Assembly (NCBI GenBank): GCA_046331245.1
Contig: JAXLRH010000002.1
Coordinates: forward strand, 1-64,000
DNA: 64,000 bases
Direction of reading: 5' to 3'
Origin: SSF14 sp046331245
Lineage (GTDB): Bacteria > Actinomycetota > Acidimicrobiia > Acidimicrobiales > Microtrichaceae
In this document: in pieces, positions 31,558 through 38,870 of the stretch
How the letters are laid out: each line of letters begins with the position of its first letter
How positions within the stretch are numbered: position 1 is the first letter of the stretch
Translations under genes and position numbers: made by a program
Notes under the pieces: model-generated
Seen by the model: the letters and a program-made list of their open reading frames with translations, nothing else
Database searches by the model: none
Told to the model about the DNA's origin: nothing

Positions 31558-31612
31558 ATCTGAGGGGTCGCGCCCGATGTGTCCGTCGGGGCCTTAGCCC
31601 GACGCTGAGGTC
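31558..31612 (+). promoter_or_regulatory. Shared promoter/operator motif, copy 2 (upstream of the carotenoid-oxygenase-like gene)
   Basis: ATCTGAGGGG-TCGCG-CCCGATG, then CCTTAG and CGACGCTGA, then ATG exactly 55 nt after the first base, as in copy 1. Position and layout suggest an activator site followed by a promoter giving a very short leader. Confidence 0.7.
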
Positions 31613-32668
31613 ATGGATCTCGACGTCGACGGCTCGCTCCCACGTGGCCTGTCCGGGCGCTACCTCTTCACCGGGGTGGCCGACTGGGCCGGTGCGACGG
31701 TTCACGTCGTGCGGGGCATCACCCTCGGGAACGGGCGGGCCACGGCGCTGCACGACCACCCTATCGAAGCCGACCGCATCGGCGTGCCGGACGTCGGCCT
31801 CGTCGAGTTCACGGGGAGGCTGTTCTCGCTCGTCGACGGCTCCCGCGCCGTCGAGCTCGCAGCGGACCTCGCCCCCGTCCGGCCCGTCGACCTCGCCGGC
31901 GGAGGGCGGGGCGTCGGGGCGCACCCCCGGCTCGATCGAGCCAGCGGCGAGCTCTTCCTCATCTCCTCCCCCGGCACGACGACGCCGTTCGTCCACGTCA
32001 TCTCCCCGGGGAGCCTGACGCGACGCACGCTGCCGGTCACTACCGCTCCCACCGCGGTCCGCGATCTGACCATCTCCGACCGCCACGTGCTGCTCGCGGC
32101 GGACGGCGCCGTGGGCGTCACGACCCGCGACGGAGCCGGCGATTGGTCATGGCACCGCGTCGGCGCGACGCCGGCGTACCGCGTGGTTGCAGCCCACGAC
32201 ACCGACCACGCCGTCGTCCTGCACGTGACGAGCCCGGCGCTCGAGCGATGGACGCTCCGTCGCGACCACGACGAGATCGATCGGACCGAGATCGATCCTC
32301 GCCCGCAGACCGCCGGGTTCGTCGACGAGGCCCGAACCGGCCAGTCGTACCGCTACCTGTACGCCGTCGACCGCGACGCCGGTCGCGTCCTCGAGCACGA
32401 CCTGCTCACGGGGATCCGCACGCACCACGACCTCGCCGCCAGAGGCGTCCCCGCCGGGTTCCTGTTCGTCGCCGACCCGGCACGGCGCTCCCACGAGAAC
32501 GGCGGCTGGCTGCTCGGTCTCGTCCGCAGCGACTCCGGTCGCACCCGACTCGTCGTGCTCGACGCGGCCGACGTCGCCGGCCCGGCCGTCGCCGTGGTGC
32601 ACCTCCCCGTCGAGCACCACTCGATCCACGGCGCGCTCCACGCGCTGTGGAGCCCCACCCATCCCTGA
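31613..32668 (+). CDS. Carotenoid cleavage dioxygenase-like protein, short form
   Basis: A 351-residue protein with the RPE65/carotenoid oxygenase pattern: HVVRGITLGNGRA (31-43), GAHPRLDRASGELF (102-115) with His104, and the C-terminal block FVADPARRSHENGGWLLGLV...RLVVLDAADVAGPAVAVVHLP...HSIHGALHALW with His339. Family members are usually near 480 residues and bind Fe(II) with four His. Here the second ligand position (MHD in the family) reads VRD at 149-151, so one ligand may be lost. It should act on an apocarotenoid or a phenylpropanoid-type alkene if active. Expression is probably driven by the motif 55 nt upstream. Confidence 0.7.
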   Translation: MDLDVDGSLPRGLSGRYLFTGVADWAGATVHVVRGITLGNGRATALHDHPIEADRIGVPDVGLVEFTGRLFSLVDGSRAVELAADLAPVRPVDLAGGGRGVGAHPRLDRASGELFLISSPGTTTPFVHVISPGSLTRRTLPVTTAPTAVRDLTISDRHVLLAADGAVGVTTRDGAGDWSWHRVGATPAYRVVAAHDTDHAVVLHVTSPALERWTLRRDHDEIDRTEIDPRPQTAGFVDEARTGQSYRYLYAVDRDAGRVLEHDLLTGIRTHHDLAARGVPAGFLFVADPARRSHENGGWLLGLVRSDSGRTRLVVLDAADVAGPAVAVVHLPVEHHSIHGALHALWSPTHP

Positions 32669-32716
32669 ACAACCAGCGACCCCACGCCCGTGGGAGTCCA
32701 AACGAAGGAGCAACCC

Positions 32717-35281
32717 ATGCACGGACGTCCCGCACCCCAGGAAGTCGGAGAACCACGAGAGAGCCATCCTCGGCGATGGCACATCCTCGGAGTCCTCCTG
32801 CTCGCCCTGGTCGTCACCTCCATCGATCACACCGTGATCAACGTCGCGCTGCCGCGCCTCGTGGACGACCTGCACGCCAGCGCCTCCCAGCTCCAGTGGG
32901 TCGTCGCCGCCTACACCATCGTGTTCGCCGGACTCCTGCTCACCGCCGGCAGCCTCGGCGATCGGTTCGGTCGCCGGCGGGCGCTGATCGCCGGGCTGAG
33001 CGCCTTCCTCGGCGGATCGATCTTCGCCGCCGCGTCGACCTCGACCGCCATGCTCATCTCCGCACGCGGCGTGATGGGGGTCGGCGGCGCGCTGATCATG
33101 CCGACGACGCTGTCGATCCTCGTCAACGCGTTCGGCTCGCCCAGGGAACGAGCGAAGGCGATCGCCATCTGGACCGCAGTCAGCGGCGCCGGGATCGCGC
33201 TCGGACCCATCGTGGGTGGTGCGCTCATGCGCAGCTTCTCGTGGTCGTCGGTGTTCTGGATCAACATCCCGCTACTGGCGATCGCCCTCGGCGGCGCACT
33301 GCACGTGATCCCCGAATCGAAGGACCCTGCTGCCACCCGGATCGACCCGGTTGGTGCACTCCTCTCGATCGTGGGCGTCGGCTCGATCGTCTACGCCATC
33401 ATCGAAGGGCCCTCACGCGGCTGGACCTCGAACGTCACGTTCGCCGCCTTCGCCGTCGGCATCGTGGTCACCGCAATGTTCCTCGCGTGGGAGATGCGGA
33501 CGGACGAGCCGATGCTCGACCTGGGCCTGTTCCGCAACCCGGCGTTCAGCGCCGCCAGCATCGCCCTCGCCATGCTGTTCTTCGCCATGGCCGGCGCTGT
33601 GTTCCTGCAGGCCCAGTACCTGCAGTTCATCCTCGAGTACTCGCCGCTCGTCGCGGGGTGCGCGCTCGTCCCGGCGGCGCTCGGGATGATGGTGGGCACC
33701 GGCGCCGGTGCGCACCTCGCCCAGATGTCGGGCGGTCGGATCGCCGTGGCAAGTGGCACGCTCCTCGCCGCCGGCGGGCTCGCCGTGCAAGCCGGCTTCG
33801 TTGACGGCACCTCATACCTGCCGACCGGCGTCGGCCTCCTGCTGTTCGGCCTGGGTGCCGGCATGGCCATGCCCTCGGCGACCGACCTCATCATGGCGAC
33901 GCTCCCGCCGGCACGCGCCGGGGTCGGCTCGGCCGTCAACGACACCGTCCGCGAGCTCGGTGGCGCCCTCGGCGTCGCGATCATCGGCAGCATCGCGGCG
34001 ACGCGGTACACGTCGTCGCTGCGCTCGGACCTCCGCGGCGTCCGCGGCCTGTCCGCCTCGGCCCGGACCGCTCTGAGCGACAACGTCGGCGCCACGCTGG
34101 GTGGAAGCCACGCCATGGGAGCGGGTGGCCGGAACATCGCCGCCCTGGGTCGGCAGGCATTCGTCGACTCGATGACCGCCGCGCTCTGGATCGCCGTCGG
34201 CATGGCCGTGGCCGCGACCGTGATCGCCGTCGCCTACCTGCCGCGCCACCGGGGCGCCGGTGGCCATGGCGGTCACGGCGGTCACGGGGCTCATGGCGGT
34301 CACGGGGCTCATGCGGCCCATGCCACCCAAGCGGCGAGCGAGCCGATCCAGGCCGGCGGCCATCGGCAGGCTCACGCACGACGTTTCGCCGGGCGGTCCG
34401 GTGTCGCCGTCGTAGGTCTCGCGCTCTTCGCCTCCGCCTGCTCCGTGACCACGGTTCACCGGACGACGACGACGGCTGCGACCTCCACCGCGATCGTCGT
34501 CTCGACCACGGCAGCCCCCCGCCCGTCGGGGCCGGTCGACCAGCTCGTCGCGGTCGGTGGTGCTCGGCTCCACGTCCAGTGCAGCGGCAGCGGCGCGACG
34601 ACGGTGATCCTGATCCCGGGGTTCGGCGCAACGGGTGAGACCTGGAGCTCCGTGATGCCCACCATCGCCGACCACGACCGGGTCTGCACCTACTCCCGGT
34701 TCGGAAACGGCGCGAGTGACCCGGCACCCTCCCCGCAGACCTTCGCCACCGAGGCGGCGGACCTGCGATCGGCGTTCGAATCGCTCGGCGAACCCGGCCC
34801 GTTCGTCGTCGTCGGCCATTCCTTCGGTGGCGCCGAGGCGGTGACGTTCACCTACCTGTTCCCCACGGAGGTCACCGGACTCGTGCTCGTCGACGCCAGC
34901 CCGGCAACGTGGCTCACTGCGATCTGCGAGGTGCCCGACGACGGCTCGGGACCCTCCCAGGTGTTCCGCGATAACTGCACATCGATCACCTCCGGCACGA
35001 ACCCCGAGCGCCTCGACGGCCCGACGGCCTTCCCCCAGGTCGGGCGGATCGAGTCGCTCGGCAGCGTGCCGATGTCGGTCGTGACCGCCACGCGGCACGG
35101 CTACCCGGGCCTCGCCGCCACCGAGGAGCACCGTCTGAACCAGGTGTGGGATGCCGGCCAGCAGCACTGGCGCTCCCTTTCCTCGGACGCGCTCCTCGTA
35201 CCCGTCGAGAACACGGGCCACAACATCCAGATCGATCGGCCCGACGTGGTGATCGAGCAGATCGAGCGACTGCTCCGATGA
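32717..35281 (+). CDS. MFS (DHA2-type) transporter fused to an alpha/beta-hydrolase
   Basis: An 854-residue protein with a strong AAGGAG site before ATG. Residues 20-510 form a 14-helix EmrB/QacA-type drug:H+ antiporter (SLGDRFGRRRALIAG in loop 2-3; AVSGAGIALGPIVGG, motif C). Residues 513-545 are a His/Gly/Ala linker (GGHGGHGGHGAHGG...). Residues 550-576 resemble a lipoprotein signal peptide (RRFAGRSGVAVVGLALFASAC). Residues 600-854 are an alpha/beta-hydrolase with LIPGFGATGETW, nucleophile GHSFGG (near 699-704), DAS and a final His (ENTGHNIQ). It may export a compound and hydrolyse it outside. A natural fusion or a lost stop codon are both possible. Confidence 0.85.
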   Translation: MHGRPAPQEVGEPRESHPRRWHILGVLLLALVVTSIDHTVINVALPRLVDDLHASASQLQWVVAAYTIVFAGLLLTAGSLGDRFGRRRALIAGLSAFLGGSIFAAASTSTAMLISARGVMGVGGALIMPTTLSILVNAFGSPRERAKAIAIWTAVSGAGIALGPIVGGALMRSFSWSSVFWINIPLLAIALGGALHVIPESKDPAATRIDPVGALLSIVGVGSIVYAIIEGPSRGWTSNVTFAAFAVGIVVTAMFLAWEMRTDEPMLDLGLFRNPAFSAASIALAMLFFAMAGAVFLQAQYLQFILEYSPLVAGCALVPAALGMMVGTGAGAHLAQMSGGRIAVASGTLLAAGGLAVQAGFVDGTSYLPTGVGLLLFGLGAGMAMPSATDLIMATLPPARAGVGSAVNDTVRELGGALGVAIIGSIAATRYTSSLRSDLRGVRGLSASARTALSDNVGATLGGSHAMGAGGRNIAALGRQAFVDSMTAALWIAVGMAVAATVIAVAYLPRHRGAGGHGGHGGHGAHGGHGAHAAHATQAASEPIQAGGHRQAHARRFAGRSGVAVVGLALFASACSVTTVHRTTTTAATSTAIVVSTTAAPRPSGPVDQLVAVGGARLHVQCSGSGATTVILIPGFGATGETWSSVMPTIADHDRVCTYSRFGNGASDPAPSPQTFATEAADLRSAFESLGEPGPFVVVGHSFGGAEAVTFTYLFPTEVTGLVLVDASPATWLTAICEVPDDGSGPSQVFRDNCTSITSGTNPERLDGPTAFPQVGRIESLGSVPMSVVTATRHGYPGLAATEEHRLNQVWDAGQQHWRSLSSDALLVPVENTGHNIQIDRPDVVIEQIERLLR

Positions 35282-35499
35282 CACGGCGACGGGTCCTGCT
35301 GATCGCCGTCTGCGCGTTCGCCGCGTGCATGGGTCTCGAGCTGGTGCTCCCACCCGACGACGCCGGGGCCGAGCCACGGAGTGGGCGAATGACACCCTGC
35401 CTCTTCGCAGAATGTCCGACCCGCCGTGCCGAGGTCCAAGGAGTTATGGGGGGTCGAGATTCGCGCCCTCTGGCGCCTCGACATCGGCGGGCCGCCTGA
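35278..35499 (+). CDS. Small protein with an N-terminal hydrophobic segment (tentative)
   Basis: A 73-residue frame whose ATG overlaps the stop of the transporter-hydrolase gene by 4 nt (ATGA at 35278-35281). The start MTRRRVLLIAVCAFAACMGL resembles a signal peptide or a single membrane helix. The rest is basic with no motif. The coupling supports translation, but the tail composition is not distinctive. Confidence 0.4.
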   Translation: MTRRRVLLIAVCAFAACMGLELVLPPDDAGAEPRSGRMTPCLFAECPTRRAEVQGVMGGRDSRPLAPRHRRAA

Positions 35500-35528
35500 C
35501 GACGTTGACGGCAAGGACGGTGGTCGAA

Positions 35529-35963
35529 ATGGGACGGCTCGTTGATCCGAAACCAGCAGGCGGGGCGCTGTTCGCAGAGGAGGACAAGAAGGATCAGGCG
35601 AAGGAAGCCGCGGAACGAATCGCGAAGTACGTACCGGGCGAAGTGCTCGCCGCGTACCTCGGGGTCGTCGCGATCGTCGACGCCGCGTACGCCAAACCGG
35701 GTCCCGGCCGGGCGTGGGGGCTGTTCGCCGCCGTCGTCGTCGGGTTCGTCTTCACGCCGCTCTATCTCCGCCGAATGGCGGAGCCGGGTCAGCCACGACG
35801 CCTCCACATGGCTGTTGGAACCGGAAGCTTCCTGGCGTGGTCGTATACGACCAAAGGCTGGTGGGAGTACATCGGCTGGTACAACGGGGTTGCCGCCGGC
35901 ATCGGCATCATCGTGCTCAGCCTCCTCTCCGGCCTCCTCGCCCCCACCCAGGGATCGAAGTAG
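35529..35963 (+). CDS. Small membrane protein paired with a trypsin-like protease
   Basis: A 144-residue protein. Residues 12-35 are charged and helical (EEDKKDQAKEAAERIAKYV). The next part reads AKYVPGEVLAAYLGVVAIVDAAY and begins the first of about four membrane helices (WGLFAAVVVGFVFTPLYL, HMAVGTGSFLAWSYT, IGWYNGVAAGIGIIVLSLL; each read by eye). The 'KYvPgEVla' opening recurs in small membrane proteins I have seen in bacteria, without known function. The protease gene starts 8 nt after its stop, so the two form one unit. It could be an effector or a partner of the protease. Inference only. Confidence 0.65.
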   Translation: MGRLVDPKPAGGALFAEEDKKDQAKEAAERIAKYVPGEVLAAYLGVVAIVDAAYAKPGPGRAWGLFAAVVVGFVFTPLYLRRMAEPGQPRRLHMAVGTGSFLAWSYTTKGWWEYIGWYNGVAAGIGIIVLSLLSGLLAPTQGSK

Positions 35964-35971
35964 CCGAACCG

Positions 35972-37180
35972 ATGGAGCACCTCCTGGAGGCAGCGCAGTC
36001 CGATTCGGTTGGCGCGATCTGGAACGCCGTCGCCGACTTCCCGCAGGTCCACGCCGTGTCCATCGGCTCGGACTGGATGTGGCGGCTCCTGAACCGGGCG
36101 CGTCCGTTGCTCGGCGACGACGACTACGGCCTCCTCTCGGACGCGCTGCGAGTCGAGGCCGCCTCCTCCCCCACGACGCCCTGGTCGTTCGATCGCGAGG
36201 ACTACTGGCTGACGGCGCTCGCGCACACCGGCGTCGACGTTCCCGTCGGCAAGTCGACCTGGCGTGACCCGATCGGATGGCCGTTCGTCCAGCCCGATCG
36301 GCTCGGAGGCTCCCGAACCGTCGTCACCATCAGCATCGACCCGGCGCGCGCTGCGGGAGTGATCGCCGACCTCCGGGGCGTGCTCCGCGAGGTCGGGACC
36401 GACGACGCGCGAGTCGAGATCCGGGCACGCCCGAGGGCACGGCTGACCTCCGCCGGCGCCGAGCCGGTGCACGTGACGGGCGGGAACCCGATTCGATCGA
36501 GGGGGCACCTGCACGGCACCGCCGGGGGTGTCCTCGGCGACGGTCACGGCGGGGCGCTCGTCCCGACCGCCGGCCACGTCGTCATGGGTGCCTCCGAGCT
36601 GAGCGTCGACGCCTCACAGTCGGGCACGAGCACGAGCATCCACCTCCAGCCTCGGGTGCAGAGCCAGCTCACTCCCCTCGACGGCGCCCTCAACGCGGCC
36701 ACCGCGCAGTCCTGCACCGACGTCGACTTCGCGCTGCTGGAACCCACCGTGCCGATCGAGCTGCACACCGACGTCGGAACCGTCGGCCCCGTCGACGACA
36801 TCGCCATGCTGGCAGGGGTGAACGAAGGCGATCTGGTCGACGTGACCGGAGCGGTCACCGGAAGCCAGACGTTGCGCGTGGGAGACCTCGACCTGTGTCG
36901 CTCGTTCGACCACGCCGGCATGAGATGGGGGTACCGCCACCTGTTCGCCCTCCGTCGCGTGAGTCGCTTCTGGGCGGCGACCGGAACCCTGCGGCCGCCG
37001 ATCCGACACGGCGACTCCGGCGGGTGGATCACCCAGCAGATGGACGGACGGACGCTGTGGGCCGGCTCCGTCGTCGGCGGCGACGGAGCGATCGGCTACG
37101 CGTGCTTCGCGGAACGCATCCAGGAGCAGACCCTCGGCGGAGCACGCCTGACGCGGAGCGCGACGGGTCTGTCGCTCTGA
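35972..37180 (+). CDS. Trypsin-like serine protease with an N-terminal helical domain
   Basis: A 402-residue protein. Residues 1-95 form an unassigned helical domain (MEHLLEAAQSDSVGAIWNAV...), the size of effector-associated or death-like adaptor domains. Residues 180-370 are a chymotrypsin-fold domain with all three catalytic sites: TAGHV (His near 201), DVDFAL (Asp near 251) and HGDSGGW (Ser near 348). No signal peptide, so it acts in the cytoplasm. It is immediately preceded by a small membrane protein gene. Together they resemble protease-effector conflict modules, but no known pair matches exactly. Confidence 0.75.
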   Translation: MEHLLEAAQSDSVGAIWNAVADFPQVHAVSIGSDWMWRLLNRARPLLGDDDYGLLSDALRVEAASSPTTPWSFDREDYWLTALAHTGVDVPVGKSTWRDPIGWPFVQPDRLGGSRTVVTISIDPARAAGVIADLRGVLREVGTDDARVEIRARPRARLTSAGAEPVHVTGGNPIRSRGHLHGTAGGVLGDGHGGALVPTAGHVVMGASELSVDASQSGTSTSIHLQPRVQSQLTPLDGALNAATAQSCTDVDFALLEPTVPIELHTDVGTVGPVDDIAMLAGVNEGDLVDVTGAVTGSQTLRVGDLDLCRSFDHAGMRWGYRHLFALRRVSRFWAATGTLRPPIRHGDSGGWITQQMDGRTLWAGSVVGGDGAIGYACFAERIQEQTLGGARLTRSATGLSL

Positions 37181-37186
37181 CAACGA

Positions 37187-37214
37187 CGAAACCCCCGATT
37201 TCTCGGGGGTTTCG
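37187..37214. terminator. Strong intrinsic hairpin after the protease gene
   Basis: CGAAACCCCCGA and TCGGGGGTTTCG are perfect 12-bp arms with loop TTTC, 6 nt after the protease stop and between it and the oppositely oriented tRNA-Asn. It likely works in both directions. Confidence 0.85.
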
Positions 37215-37228
37215 CTGCGTTCGATGTG

Positions 37229-37301
37229 CTCCGGGGGAGGGGCTCGAACCCACGACCCACTGATTAACAGTCAGTTGCTCTGCCAGCTGAGCTACCCCGG
37301 A
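37229..37301 (-). tRNA. tRNA-Asn (anticodon GTT)
   Basis: The minus strand gives acceptor TCCGGGG/CCCCGGA with discriminator G, D-arm GCTC...GAGC, anticodon arm with loop CTGTTAA (GTT), and T-arm GTGGG-TTCGAGC-CCCTC. The T-arm has one T-T mismatch; the remainder is regular. Confidence 0.9.
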
Positions 37302-37421
37302 TTGTGCCGTCCGCGCGGGCCGACAGCCCGAACGAACGAGCGCTCAGGCTAGCAGCGTGGCCGGGCGATCCCGCACATCGGTTTCGGTGCGGGCCATTCG
37401 GGGTGCGCTCTCCGGCGCGAG

Positions 37422-38870
37422 CTACTCGGCGTCGAGGTAGTCGCGCAGCTTCTGGCTGCGGTGAGGATGCCGGAGCTTGGCCAGCGTCTTCGACTCGATC
37501 TGGCGGATGCGTTCGCGGGTGACCCCGAACTCCTTGCCGACCTCTTCGAGCGTCTTCGCCTGGCCGTCCTCGAGACCGAACCGCAGGCGCACCACCTGGC
37601 GCTCGCGCTCGTTCAGCTCACCGAGGGCCTCGACGAGCGCCTGACCGAGCATGCGCTGCGCCGCGGCGTCGGCCGGAGCGATGGCCTGCGAGTCCTCGAT
37701 GAAGTCGGCGAGGAAGCTGTCGTCCTCCTCACCCACCGGCGAGTCGAGCGAGAGCGGATCCTGGCTGATGAGCAGGATGTCGCGCACCCGGTTGGCCGGC
37801 AGGCCGACCTTGGCGGCGATCTCCTCGATCGTGGGCTCGCGCTCGAGCTCCTGCATCAGTTGACGCTGGTGGCGGTGCACCTTGTTCATCGACTCGACCA
37901 TGTGCACCGGGATGCGAATGGTGCGCGCCTGGTCGGCGATGGCGCGGGTGACGGCCTGACGGATCCACCACGTCGCGTACGTCGAGAACTTGAAGCCCTT
38001 CGTGTAGTCGAACTTCTCGACCGCACGCATGAGCCCGAGGTTGCCCTCCTGGATGAGGTCGAGAATCGCGAGGCCCCGACCGAGGTACCGCTTGGCGATC
38101 GACACGACGAGACGGAGGTTCGCCTGCGTGAGCTCGCGCTTGGCGGCCTCACCGTCGCGGACGGTGCGCTGGATCTTGCGGCGCACAGCGAGATCCATCT
38201 CCTCGCCCGACGCCGCGAGGTCGGCGAGCTGCGCCTCGGCCAGCACCCCGGCCTCGATGCGCTTCGCGAGCGCCACCTCCTCCGGCCCGGTGAGCAGCGC
38301 CACCTGACCGATCTCACGGAGGTACATGCGAACCGGGTCGGACGAGCCACCGGCGCCGGCGGCGACGCTCGGCACGATCTGCTTGCCCGACGCCTTGCGA
38401 CCGGCGCGGAGCGAGGTCGACTCGTCGTCCTCGGCGGGGTCGGCGGGTGACACGGCGACGGCCGGTGGCTCCACGAACGCCTCGTCGATGTCGGCCAGGG
38501 CGCCGAGGTCGTCCGGGGCGGCGACCAGCGGCGCCGACTCGTTGACCGGCGCCTCCACGGCGGCCTCGGCCGTGCCGTTCAGCAGCGCCGGATCGTCGAG
38601 GAGCGCGGCGATGGCGTCCTCCTGGAGGTCCACGGTGTCGTCGATGCGGATGCCGTGCGGCTCGAAGTAGGCACGCACCTCCTCGACGACCTCGACGGTG
38701 AGCTCGACTCCCAGAACCGAGAGGGCGTCGTCGAGGTGGAGCACCCCTGCGGCCTTCCCGCGATCGACCAAGGCGCTGAGATCACGCTCGGGAACGCTCT
38801 CGAAGAGCTCCACGCTTGGTCCTTTCCAGGGATCCACCATCGCTTCAGGGACTTCGGTACCGATCGTCAT
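37422..38870 (-). CDS. rpoD: Primary RNA polymerase sigma factor (sigma-70, RpoD)
   Basis: A 482-residue sigma-70. The N-terminal 110 residues hold a region-1.1-like domain and an acidic linker. GSSDPVRMYLREIGQVALLTGPEEVALAKRI is region 1.2 (by position). ANLRLVVSIAKRYLGRGLAILDLIQEGNLGLMRAVEKFDYTKGFKFSTYATWWIRQAVTRAI spans 2.1-2.4, and the C-terminus with TLEEVGKEFGVTRERIRQIESKTLAKLRHPHR is region 4.2 (by position). It should direct housekeeping transcription. Its start overlaps the dnaG stop by 4 nt, the classic dnaG-rpoD macromolecular synthesis pair. Confidence 0.96.
   Translation of the reverse strand: MTIGTEVPEAMVDPWKGPSVELFESVPERDLSALVDRGKAAGVLHLDDALSVLGVELTVEVVEEVRAYFEPHGIRIDDTVDLQEDAIAALLDDPALLNGTAEAAVEAPVNESAPLVAAPDDLGALADIDEAFVEPPAVAVSPADPAEDDESTSLRAGRKASGKQIVPSVAAGAGGSSDPVRMYLREIGQVALLTGPEEVALAKRIEAGVLAEAQLADLAASGEEMDLAVRRKIQRTVRDGEAAKRELTQANLRLVVSIAKRYLGRGLAILDLIQEGNLGLMRAVEKFDYTKGFKFSTYATWWIRQAVTRAIADQARTIRIPVHMVESMNKVHRHQRQLMQELEREPTIEEIAAKVGLPANRVRDILLISQDPLSLDSPVGEEDDSFLADFIEDSQAIAPADAAAQRMLGQALVEALGELNERERQVVRLRFGLEDGQAKTLEEVGKEFGVTRERIRQIESKTLAKLRHPHRSQKLRDYLDAE

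Noticed and set aside
34259..34335. Tandem repeat looking like a small CRISPR or minisatellite
   Set aside because: The repeat is a few codons long (GGTCAC/GCTCAT units), in frame with the transporter-hydrolase gene, and encodes the His/Gly linker.
35529..37180. A bacterial gasdermin with its protease
   Set aside because: The membrane protein is 144 residues with four strongly hydrophobic helices; gasdermins are larger and mainly beta-structured before cleavage.
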